Position numbers and translations under genes: made by a program. Below the pieces are notes generated by a model. The model had not been told where the DNA came from and did no database searches. It saw only the letters and a program-made list of their open reading frames with translations. From Whalleya microplaca (Eukaryota > Ascomycota > Sordariomycetes > Xylariales > Xylariaceae): a stretch of DNA of 64,000 nucleotides. Below, piece by piece: positions 32,485 through 43,652 of this stretch (its first letter is position 1; every line of letters begins with the position of its first letter). The stretch covers positions 186,001-250,000 of the forward strand of contig MU385722.1 of the NCBI GenBank assembly GCA_022497155.1, read 5' to 3'.

Positions 32485-32906
32485 TAGATTAATAAACATA
32501 CGTATGTTATCGAGTAACTTGGAGGCCGAAAGAAACATGCCGCCCATTTTATGCAATTGCTGCGAGAAAACATGAATGTGAATGTGTATCCTGGACAATA
32601 TACGATAAATTTTGATATGGATTCGAAACAATGAAAAACGGGAATTTACCTAGAGTGCTTGTGATATACATATTTAATCGACTATCAGAGGAGACCAAAG
32701 AACTACCAGCTGCATTCCCAGGCTGTAACTGGGCGAACCATAAACCACGCGTTGGATATCAAGCTGTCACTCCTGACACCGCTCTCAGAACATTATTGTG
32801 ACTTAGTTGGCGTGCTGATAACGACGGTATAATAGACTGAACTAAATGCTTAGTGGGTCTACCTCGAAACATCATCGCGCAAGCTTTCATCGACGTTACT
32901 GTATGC

Positions 32907-34061
32907 TCATGCCTTCAGGACGCTGCTTAAGGGCACTCCCCAATACCAACCTGCGACAACCATTGCGCTGGTGCTCATTGTAAATGCCATCAAGAAGTTG
33001 ACATCGTTGTTGTCCAGCAAATCGAACCCACTCTCCGTCAGCCGCGTAGGCTTATGGTCGCCAAAATGAGAACTACGATGCTTGTCCTTCGGGTCATACG
33101 GGTTCTTAGTCGTTTTATCCTTGTCGAAAGCAGATGGGTCTAGATGCTCAACAGCACGCTTGCCCTCTCCATGGAGGACTTTAGCTTTCACCTCCACAGC
33201 CCTGTCATGCTCCCGCGAATAGGCGTTCTCATCTGTAGATACCAGCACACGTACGCCGCCTTCACCTTCGACAATCTTTCCTGATCTCGCATCCCGCACG
33301 CTTCGTTGAAACCATCCTCCTAAAAAGCTATCCAACAGACTGCCCAAAGCTCCCCAAACAGTCAATCCCCAAGCCAGCGCAACTTTTTGGTTGACGGTCC
33401 AGCTATCACCGCCGGCAATCTTGCCCTCAGTCTCGCCACTGCACAGCGGAAGAAACATCAATGAAGCCGACACGATGATCATTGAGCCGAGGAACCCCGC
33501 AACCAATCCCCACAGTGTAACACCACCGTTCGTCCCACGGGGCACCTTTCGCAAAGAGAGGGAGGTAATCAACCTAGGCTCGGTACGAGACAAGATACCC
33601 AGCTCAGAAGAGAAAGTATCGGCGGAGACGGCAGCATAGTTGGCAATGATCCCGATAACGAGTAAATCGCCTCCCCATTTGTAGCAGAAGGACCCCTCAG
33701 GCACCTCTCTTGCCACAATCGCGTTACGTCTCTGGTGCAGCTGATACGCATGCAGAAGCGTCAGAATCGACGCCATCAGCGAGTTGGCGAAGACCTGGAC
33801 GTGTGTTCTCGGGCCCTCGCCCCCGGAGCTGCCCTGGGAATGAAGCGTCAGCCCTGCCTTGAAATCCTTCTTGACGGCCGTGGCACGTGTGCCGGCCAGG
33901 AAGAAGACGATCAGCAGCACGAAGGGCAAGTTCCAAGGGTGGACCGCATGAGCGGCTGCTGTAAGGACCGCCGCGAAGATGCCGAGCGGAGTGAGTGAAT
34001 TATGCGAGTGAGCCCGGTACACCAGCGCCAGCGTTGCAGGGACTGCGATGATGGCCTTCAT
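32907..34061 (-). CDS. DUF92 / TMEM19-family integral membrane protein
   Basis: Intronless, 384 aa from the ATG at 34061; an upstream in-frame ATG at 34103 would add 14 residues. The later start is preferred because MKAIIAVPATLALVYRA matches the usual family N-terminus. Hydrophobic segments are spread over the chain: near the start, at LGIFAAVLTAAAHAV, LPFVLLIVFFLAG, the central GGDLLVIGIIANYAAVSADTFSSELG, GLVAGFLGSMIIVSASL, and at the C-terminus. RTEPRLITSL followed by PRGTNGGVT is a DUF92 hallmark. A charged loop of about 100 residues (RAVEVKAKVLHGE..DPKDKHRSSH) lies before the last membrane segment. Plant VTE6 in this family is a phytyl-phosphate kinase; the fungal role is unknown, with a prenyl-phosphate kinase activity possible by homology. 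Confidence 0.85.
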   Translation of the reverse strand: MKAIIAVPATLALVYRAHSHNSLTPLGIFAAVLTAAAHAVHPWNLPFVLLIVFFLAGTRATAVKKDFKAGLTLHSQGSSGGEGPRTHVQVFANSLMASILTLLHAYQLHQRRNAIVAREVPEGSFCYKWGGDLLVIGIIANYAAVSADTFSSELGILSRTEPRLITSLSLRKVPRGTNGGVTLWGLVAGFLGSMIIVSASLMFLPLCSGETEGKIAGGDSWTVNQKVALAWGLTVWGALGSLLDSFLGGWFQRSVRDARSGKIVEGEGGVRVLVSTDENAYSREHDRAVEVKAKVLHGEGKRAVEHLDPSAFDKDKTTKNPYDPKDKHRSSHFGDHKPTRLTESGFDLLDNNDVNFLMAFTMSTSAMVVAGWYWGVPLSSVLKA

Positions 34062-36899
34062 CGTTGCCGATATTAAGGGCTTCGGTGTGATTTCAAGAGT
34101 CAATTTTGTGACTTGTCCTTCATCAAATTACCGCGCTAGCTTTGGACAATGGGCCTTATATGATAGCGGCGTGAATTTATATGTTGATAACTAGAATTAT
34201 ATCAACTGGCCATTAATAATGAGCACGAATAATTAAGTCAGCTGTTACATTGGTTAAGTGGTCACAAGCTGAGTAAGACTGGTGAGGAGGCATGTGACGC
34301 GATGCTTTGGTGTGTCTATCGATAAGATAACATCTCTTTATACCATATCTCTGTTTGATGCATATATGCACAAGCCACAACTTTCTTCAATTAGTAATCG
34401 TAGACTGTTGGCAATAGGGGAAGCTCAGGGATTTCAACAAAATTCAGAACCCGCCCACTCGACCAAAAGCACTTGAATGCCGACTGCTTTCACATAACGC
34501 CTAGACTAGAACCAACCGTCGATCCGCTGTCGAACAACAGCTAGGATCATACCTAATGAATGTTCGAATCCTACTACGGAGGCACTCAACCAGTGCCTGT
34601 AAACTATGTTCTGATTCTCGCAACCAACTCTTCCTGCGTAGCTGTGCTACTCTTTAAATAAACCAACCAACGCGCAGTTTATAAATACCTTGAACTGTGT
34701 CCAGAACGATATTTCCAGGCAATATGCGTGGCTGACGATGCTCTTGTTTCATCACCAACTCTAAATTGCCTCGTTCAACCAGAAGTCAAGACTTTAAAGT
34801 TACCCTTTCTACATCAACAAGATCAGCCAGCAAATGAGCAACCAATGAGAAATGGCTACTCGGTCGGAGCATTATCTCCTCAGCACGATTGTAGGTGGGA
34901 CAGAATGTCATCAACCCTCTTGATTGTGCCAATATGATGAGCCACGATGGGGAGCTGGACTGATTCTAAGGCCGTAAGACACTTAAGTTCGTGGGGAAAT
35001 GCTACTTGAAGTTAAGACGTAAGGACAACTACATCGTGCAGGAAACACAGTGTTGTAGTGATGATATTTATACCTTGATCTGGCGATTCAACAGGTGGAT
35101 CCCAGTCTCATTCACACGATATCCAAGACCATCCCTACCATCTGTGAGTTGTAATTTTCAAGGGACCGACGGCCCTCATCCAGAGAGGTAAAAATCCACG
35201 ACTGCGATATCGCAGTTTACGTACCTAGCTTACATGTATGTGGCGTTTTTACCAAGTAACCAAGACTATCCGCCACTTGCGTAGTAGCAAGAATCGCATG
35301 TTGTGCCGGAAAGTTACTAGCATTGCACACAAAGCAAGGACCCGCCAGGATACCTGGATACCTGGTTCGACAGAAAGGGCATCATAGATTCCATATAATC
35401 AGATTGGTGTCGCATTGACTTAGTTCCTGGTGGGTTGTTCAAACCTCTCTGTGGACTACGGCATGAGAGTCATGCAGATGCGTGTTTAACTTTGATATCG
35501 CTCAATTGGTTGGTAGATGGGAACGCACATTAATGTAACAGCACAGGAAGAGGCAAGGCTGAGCTTAAGCAATGATGCGGTCATAATAATGCCAGCGCAT
35601 GAGAGGCTCCAGCCAAGCTCGTCCTCAGCTGCTCAAGTTGTAAGGTTAAACTCTCTGGCCTCACCTGAAAGGGCTACCCTGACACCCATGTTAAACAGTC
35701 TCTCGGGGCATGTAATCCGCATCTGCATAGCCATACAGAATAATTGTATTGTTCTAAATTGTGCTAAGGAGCTAAGCCAATCGCCTCTAACACCCGCCCG
35801 CCATGACTGTTCGTTGGTCTAATATCGGATAACATATCGATATGACAGCGAGCATCAATCTACAACATGAATTTATTCTCACCGATCATATGGGTGAGTC
35901 TTGATGTAAAAAGGCTACTGGGAGGTTCCTGGACTAGTGTCCCAAGTTATCATTCACTTGCCAAAAAGGGGAAACGGCTTCAAAAAACTAAGTTTGATAG
36001 TGATTAGAACGTTGAGCCGTTGTTTCGTGTCAAGCCCTAGATTGCAGGTCTCCTGTTGTCACCGCAAAGCATCTGGCACAACAGAGTTTTGAAATAACAT
36101 TAGTAGCCGAGGATCTAGTGACATTTTACTAAATTTGAGCCGCCGTTAACTTCAATGTACCATGTCCCCAATATCTTCAGTACCGCCAGTCACATTGATT
36201 GCACAGCACCAAACATCACAACCCCTTTTGGAATTCGGAGCCTAATTCGTGTTCTGCTTCGAGAATTCGCAAGCACCACAAGGATGTAACTCCAATTATT
36301 CGCAAACTTCGTAATTGATAGGCCTACACACAACACGTTGCCCATCCTTCGTGTCCTTGATACCTTCAATCGTGAACTCTCGTGTCTAGCGGCTCTAGCG
36401 TAATCGAACACGGTTGCTGTCTCAGATGTCACAGGCCATTGACAGCGCGCTTCATGTGGGCTATCATGTGGCAAGCCAAGCGCGACGACTATTCCAAAGC
36501 TCAAAAATAATAGAACGGACATCCGAGATACAATTACATTCCTAAGGCGCATCTCAACACCATCACCAGCCTTAGTATGGAAACGTTCAGAGCATGGCAC
36601 ATCATCTAATCCTTTCTAACTATTCGCCACACCTCATCTTAACAGGAGCGTGAGATTAAAGCTTTCAAATTCAGATTGAACTGTCCGTGAACGGTGGCAT
36701 CAGTTCATTCTCGAACGATGGACTTCTTTAAAAAGCTTACCATTGTATCTCCCCACGGACGTAGCCTCAAGAAAGCTCGAGTAGTCGATTTTCGTAATGA
36801 ACTGCTTAATACCCCATACCCCATTTCGATCAACCGTCCTTTCTATTCTATCCGCATTATTCATTCGTTGAACTATTGGGTTAGTTCTCGTCTAGCGTA
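34062..36899. other. Intergenic region upstream of the multicopper oxidase
   Basis: About 2.8 kb, AT-rich, no recognised gene. The one frame worth noting is on the minus strand, 36190-36552. From MRLRNVIVSRMSVLLFLSFG it opens with a signal-peptide-like segment followed by LGLPHDSPHEARC, but the rest lacks cysteine pairs or known domains and may be chance. The region immediately before 36900 has no clear TATA box. Confidence 0.4.
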
Positions 36900-38780
36900 A
36901 TGTATTGGGGAACTCTTGTCCTCCTGATCACGCTGGCCCAAGTAACGGGATCCTACTCCAAAGAAGTAACCTATGACTGGGAGGTAACTTGGGTATTTGG
37001 CTCTCCGGATGGGTTTGGTAGGCCGGTCATCGGTATTAACGATGAGTGGCCATGTCCGACAATCGAGGCAGAAGTAGGTGACATTGTCGTTGTCAACTTG
37101 GTAAATAAGCTTGGAAATGAGACCACCGGCATCCATTTTCATGGCATAAGCCAGATCAACACGAGTCCTATGGACGGTGCTACTGGTACGAGCCAGTGCC
37201 CCCTACCTCCAGATCATTCGATTAGCTACAAATTCTATGTATGGCTCGAGAAATTACTCCCCTGAAGACAACAAATGGCTGACCAGAGATATAAATAGGC
37301 CGACTCACCTGGAACATACTGGTGTAAGTGCTGTATTCGAAAAGCATGCAACTACAGGATGCTGATATTGATGGATAAGGGCACTCACATAATATGGGCC
37401 AGTACGCCGATGGCCTTCGTGGCCCGCTCATCATATATGATGAAGAAGACCCTTATGCCGATGAATATGATGAGGAGGTCATTTTGACTATTTCCGATTG
37501 GTAATATTGAGTGTGACTCTAGTGAGACTTCGAATTGCTTATGATTTGTTTAGGTATTACAACCAAACCACAACGCTTATGTCGCAAATGATCCAACCCA
37601 ACAACACAAATTTTGACCCACCGCGACCGAATGGTACTATTATCAACGAAGGCGGAGACGGCCATATCTCCTTCGAGGCTGGTATGACGTACCGTATTCG
37701 CATCATCAACTGGTCTGCATTGACAGCTGCATTCATTCACTTCGACTCGCATGACATGGATGTCATTGTGATTGATGGATCGTATGTGGAAAAGAAGACT
37801 GCACAGCAGCTACGTCTTGCTGCGGGCCAGCGGACTGATGTTTTGATAACGGCTGCCGATGATGCTTACGAGAACTATCCATACCTCATTTCGTTGGACA
37901 CCAATGCTGATTTTAGGACAAAGGACGCTAATGTTACCATCTCTTACCTTTACAACTTTACGGGTATGTTGGTCATGGATCCCGACGGCGACATGGATAA
38001 GAAAGATGTTGTGCACACCTTCGACCCCTTGGACGACGCTACCTTGAAACCGTACGATGGTCAGAGCGCTCACGGGCCGGTGGACAAGTACTGGGTCCTG
38101 AACTTTGACTACTGTCATGATTCTAACAGCTATCCTCGAGCCTGCTTCAATGACACCATTTACATAGGGCAGACTGTTCCAACAATGTACTCTGTGGCCT
38201 CACTGGGAGAGAACAACACGCAACTTTCTGCATATGGCCAAGTCAATCCTTTTATTGTCGAGTACGGTGACGTTCTTGAGCTTGTCATCAACAATCATGA
38301 CGACGCTAATCATCCTTTCCATCTTCACGGTCATCAGTTTCAAGTCGTCGAGCGACCCGGGAATGATGCCGGCAATTGGACTGGCGATAGTAACATCAAT
38401 AACACGCCGCCCAGTCGGGACACGGTGGATATCAACGCCAACTCGTACGTGGTGCTGCGGCTGATCGCCGATAACCCCGGGGTCTTCCTCCTTCATTGCC
38501 ATATCGAATGGCACGTGGAAATGGGTCTTACCGCCACCCTCATTGAAGCCCCTGATAAACTCATCAATTACACAATTCCGCAAGACCATCTTGACGTCTG
38601 CGAGGCCATGGAAATACCAACTTCTGGTAATGCAGCCGGAAACTCGGACTGGGCCAACACAGAAGGCTTCATTACTGAACCTCCAACGACTTACACAGGG
38701 TGAGTTCGTTGGCGTTAGCTTTCGAATTGAATAACTCACTGACCATATATTGTAGTGCTCTCTACGTCGAGCCCAGCTGA
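36900..38780 (+). CDS. Secreted multicopper oxidase, Abr1/Fet3-like, no membrane anchor
   Basis: Five exons: 36900-37238, 37299-37323, 37380-37500, 37554-38699 and 38756-38780, giving 551 aa; introns are GT..AG and in frame. Exon 2 is only 25 nt. A signal peptide ([15 protein letters not shown]) is followed by the Fet3-type opening [20 protein letters not shown]. Copper ligands are visible: HFHG (H79, H81), HSHN (H123, H125), HPFHLHGH (from H415) and [12 protein letters not shown] (H476-C477-H478, H482), with Leu487 at the axial type-1 position. The usual YWYHSH reads YWWHSH here. There is no C-terminal transmembrane segment, unlike Fet3, so it is likely secreted. The closest functional type is the conidial-pigment oxidase Abr1 (brown 1). 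Upstream of a melanin-type PKS on the same strand, it may oxidise naphthol intermediates. A plain ferroxidase is the alternative. Confidence 0.88.
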
Positions 38781-41700
38781 GGAATTTCCGCAGTATATGG
38801 CCTCCTTATCTTCTACGGCATATTTCCAATGTCGCATGCTTTGCGTTAGATTGTGGAAGAGTTTAACGAACCACTCAACACCCTTGATGCTAAAGTGGAC
38901 AGACCATGGAGCCGAGTTCGTACGCTGAGATCTTTGTCATCTTCGCCTATGGATGTTAGTTAATTAGTCGCCCTGGAAATTGCGTTCTTCAACAGTCTTT
39001 AAGGTCGGATGTACCGGGTACCAGCAGCTGCGGAATGAACCAGGGAAATACCAGCTAACCTACCTCACATTATATCAAAACTATTCCCATTCCACCACGT
39101 GTAGACTTGTGACTTGTATTTAAGGAACAACGATGGAGCGAGGTCGATTCAACGTTGTCGACTTCTGAATTATCAACACTTCCGTTGTGCCACGCGGGCT
39201 GGTATTCTTCGGTGCACTGCTTGGCTAAACCAGCCATTCGGGACAATCGGTACTTGGGCTGACTCGGGCATATAACGAAGTGCGTCTCGTATAACGGTTC
39301 AGGCAGTCTCATTGGACGAGATCGCGTCAAGCTGACCATCTGAGACACGATAACCTCGATGGGATCTTCCCCGCTGCAAGCTTACTTACACACAGCTTGC
39401 GCTACGCCGCGTGAGACGGCCAGTCAATTCGCCGCAACGACATGAACGCCCCTTACGAAATAGATCACTTGTTTTTATTCTCGTCATTGTCGGCTTGCCG
39501 AAAACAAGTGCTCTCTAGACTGAACCGAGGGGCTGAATGTCAAGTGACGTGTTCGTGTCCAATTTCCCTCCACATTACTCCGTACCGCGATCGATAGAGC
39601 TGAATTACTAGCCTGCCAAAGCCCGTCAGACGTACGCCGAAGCGGTCTAGATATATCGGCCCTCTGAATTACGCACCGGGTAAAAGGAAGTTCGTCTCTC
39701 GTCATGATGGACGCGTGCTTGTGGTGGCTTGTGGGTTGAGTGAATTTGCTTTTTTCACATCTGAAAGAAGGCGCTGCGAGCTCGTGATAGTTACACTGCA
39801 TATCTTCTCAGCTTACGGATCTTGGGGAAATTTTCTACGGTATATCAGGAGGATGCAGTATTCGGTATTATAGTTGTTATTGGTCTATTGATAAGCACAT
39901 GCGAGTGAGCTGCCCTGATAGTGGCTTGATAGACGTTCCTCTACGGACATAAGATCAAGACAGTGTTGTCAGCCTCCGTTAGGCCAGAGCCCCAGTTTCT
40001 CGGGTCCGAGACGGGCATGAAGGCTGAAGAATAGGCTACGGGAAGATCTTAAACGCCGATGCAAGGCTGGATTAACCTTGCGCAATACCTCGTGTCCTGG
40101 GGATCGATAGATATAATAGGACCACGATCGAACCACAACGATCCTTATAAGTTTATAAATGACGGGGCGACACCGTCAAACAATGCACATCTGAGTTACC
40201 TGAGTTACGGATCGTCACCGTATGCATTTCATACGCCATGATACATAGAGTCAATCCGAACTTTGGGATGTCTAGCAATGCACTAGGAGCCACTGGGCAG
40301 GGTTATCCGGGTCACTTCTTCGTCCCTGTATGAAGTAAGAGATAAGCATGAGATGCATAAAGTTTTAGCCGTTTTTGATAAGGCTGCTTTTGATGATCGC
40401 CGGGAGGATTCGTTTGCTTATGTTGGCTATATCGTCCACAGTATCAACTAGGGCAAGCCTATCTCGACACCACAAGGTAGATTGGTAATCCTGACTGCTT
40501 GGTTCTAGATCTTTGACCACGTTCAGTTCGACCGAGTATACTGAGTCTGACATGCTTGATAGGGAAAACCATCGGGGTGATCTTTTCAACCTCGGACTAT
40601 TTATTCTGTGTGAACATATTGTACATCGCGAGTCATCGTCATCTGAGAGGCTGAGTTAGACCCTGATATAGTGAGAGTTAAACCATCCACCCAGGATCAT
40701 GTTTACATATATAGGTTTAACTACAAGCTAATCCGTCTAGACCAGGGTTGCTGGGTTAACACTGAAGTTAACGTTTCATAGGTAGAAACATCTGAACTTC
40801 CAGGCTGAATTAACAACCAAGTGATTAAGGTTTCTATAGTACCAGCCTTCTTGACATTGACATACCTACACGTAGCATGACGGATACATCTCTAGTCCTC
40901 GTATCAGCTTCAATATTAGCCAGTCAAATCACGATAATGGGCCGGACTTCCGGATTTGTCATTCGGTTCAACCGACTATGCCTCTGAAAATGGAAATGGC
41001 AGGCCAAGACTTTCAATCCCAAGCATCTTCACTGTTGTCTCGTCCCAACGGCATGGTAAGGCTTCTTGGATAATGAAGTGACACTTGATAAGCGGTGATC
41101 TGTCTTCCGTACAGATGGAGGCGTCACTTCGATGACAGTGGCTGGCTTTACGAAGAATAGATCACCATGGATGTTTGACTGCCACGTTCTCTCCAGCCAG
41201 CGGGCCCATTAGAGGGTGCCATACTAAGATATGATCTTCGAGAAAACGACTACATCGCACAGTAAGCGACCCAGGGCCATGGAAGATACTGCAAAGGCTT
41301 ATGCTATCGGGTTAACCCGCATGGAATGAGATGGAGCTGAAATAGCGGCTCTACGTACAGGAGGGGCAAGGGGCTTACCGGGCTATGGGGATAAGGCGTA
41401 GTTAGTCAAAGCTGGGCTGGGCTTGCTTGCCACCGTTGAGTTGTCGTTGATCAGTCTGCATAAGCCACCACCTTACTGATGCGCTTATCTCAAGGATACC
41501 AGATGCTTGGAGAGTGTCTCTGTGGGAAGGTTAAAAGTACTGAGGTAATATACTAATATGTAGTTAGGTAGTTTATTATGATGCCAGTCTCTGAGCCTGG
41601 AAGCATACCATAAGAACTCAAAGTCTTTTCAGCTTTTTATTTTGGCTTTTGATATAGGATAGAATTATTATATAACTCTTCCTCGAGTAGCCAGATGAAT

Positions 41701-43365
41701 GACTACCTAGGAGGAGAGAGAGAGAGAAAGCTATAAGGATATGTAAATGGGGAATAATTTGTTGAAAATGAACCAATCGCAAGGCCTGCCCGGAAATGCC
41801 TGCCAGCGGCTGTGACGTTTCAATGTCACCGCGTTTAAAGTTAGTAAAGTGGCATTTGCCAGGGGTTAGCGGGGGTTAAGCAGCATTTCTAAGGCTAAAC
41901 TAGATGAAGTTAGCAACCGTGTACCTGGCGAAGTAGCCAAGACAGCGGGCTCCAAGGGCTTCCAGCTGTCCATACAGTTTACTGCCATATTCATTCAATA
42001 TGTACAGATTTTCAGTACAAATCTGTATTCAGGCTTCTCCTTCGCCCTTTCAACACCCAACCAACCTTGCTTCCATCCACCCAATGGCATCCAAACACCA
42101 ACCAGCCAGCAAGTATGGCCGAGACGTCAAACAGTTTGAAGCTTCCGTGCATGGTGTTAGAACTAGAAGCAAACCTTGACATGAGTAGCATCAGCACGAA
42201 CATGTCTGCCACCATTCCCTAAAACCGCCTAGCTTCAGTCCGCAGAAGCTGGCTGCCGGCATGCATACCTCACGATATACTCTGCGCTCTAACTACTTAC
42301 GGAGATGTGCCTTTAGTCGACAGAGTTTATTCACATGCGCATACCAGAGTCCAGCGGTACCTCGTTAATATCCCGAGACACTGGCCGGAGACATTGTACT
42401 CACTCGAGGCCTATTTCTCCTTTCGAAACAGTGCACCCGGGGGCAAGTCTCAGCCATTTGACATGCCTACTGTCAATAGTACCTTGGCTCTCCTGAATCT
42501 TGACGGATAGGAAAACCCTCACTGAACCTTTCCGTGAGGCTCTAATGCGGCTCATATCCAGGGGCTGGCGCTCTATGTGCCGTCCGCTTAGGTTGCCGGC
42601 CTAGGTGTGTCTGCTCATCAGCATAAACATCAGCCAAAGTGTTAATGAGAATGTGAATGTGATAATCATAATTCATATCTCCCTTTAACTGTGTGCGTTT
42701 GGTCGCTGGCACTGTGGACCATGTTCTTCAACAGGTCTTGATAACCTCTCTCTGCAGTGGCAAAACGAAGAATCCGCACGGAATTTTACCTTATTCGCTT
42801 TATTTGCCTTGCTATACCGGTGGAGTTAAACTGAATACGGCACAGTCTTCTCCTTATTGTATAGCTTGATGTACACCAAAAACTTATTTGCTGTGTGGTC
42901 TCAGCGGACATCCCCAACGGCCAACTACCAACGGCCCACCGTTCGGTGCATGAGTAAGATTACTAACAATACATAGAGACCCGGAACAAGAGAATTCATA
43001 GCCCTTTCCGTGCGCAGTTTCAGGGAGGCTATGCGTTTGATGACAGGCCGCCTCGGCTTCCTTAGTCACGCCAGAGTGAACCTCAAATGCACAGGGTAAT
43101 AGAAGTCTCTATCTTCCGGGAAACACAGGCCTGTTGTCAGATTCTAGTGGGACCTCCAGAGTTGTGCAATGGCCTGGAACTTGTCAAGCACTGTACGACC
43201 TTAGGTAGTTCGGTCCAAAGGATAGTCGAGACGTCACGGTTTACCTATTGTTGCAGCCAATATCCTTCGGACAAGACATGGAATACCCACCTAAGCTAAG
43301 TGGCAGCCTTATTACCCAGATACTCCCCCCAGAAATGGAAACCTCATGCTTATCTTCCACGAAAT
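38781..43365. other. AT-rich spacer between oxidase and PKS
   Basis: About 4.6 kb. Only short open frames; a minus-strand frame at 40365-40589 (74 codons) looks mildly coding-like but belongs to no family I know. A repeated CCAACGGCC/CAACGGCCC pair lies near 42915-42940. No scytalone dehydratase, naphthol reductase or transposase fragment was recognised. Confidence 0.5.
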
Positions 43366-43378
43366 TTCGGTCACCGAA
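43366..43378. promoter_or_regulatory. Palindrome with AflR-type TCGN5CGA core upstream of the PKS
   Basis: TTCGGTCACCGAA is a 13-bp inverted repeat with a single central base, containing TCG-GTCAC-CGA (43367-43377). This fits the published AflR consensus TCGN5CGA. It is 276 bp before the PKS ATG, and an AflR-type regulator is encoded at 58191. No other match was found by eye in the 600 bp before the PKS, the 800 bp before the oxidase or the 590 bp before the regulator. A chance match in a promoter this size is possible (roughly one per 4 kb expected). Confidence 0.4.
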
Positions 43379-43560
43379 GATCAAACGACACCGGACTAGC
43401 TAGAGGTAAGGGGACTAGGGTGTGATCTCGCGGTTTTCTCCCTCACTCCCCCTTGGATTCTAGGTAACCTAGGGCATCGTCGCTGTCTATGACACATGAG
43501 ACCATTGTCTTGGTAGTATATTTACTTCATGTTACCTTAAAACGAGTTGTGTTAATCCGA

Positions 43561-43568
43561 TATATAAG
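43561..43568 (+). promoter_or_regulatory. TATA box of the PKS gene
   Basis: TATATAAG about 90 bp before the ATG at 43653, a common spacing for regulated fungal genes. Confidence 0.5.
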
Positions 43569-43652
43569 ACTGAAAGCCATCTCGTCCAGCAACATCAAAG
43601 CTTGGAGCACCATACCACCTACGATCAATCAGCCTCACCCATCACAGACACG

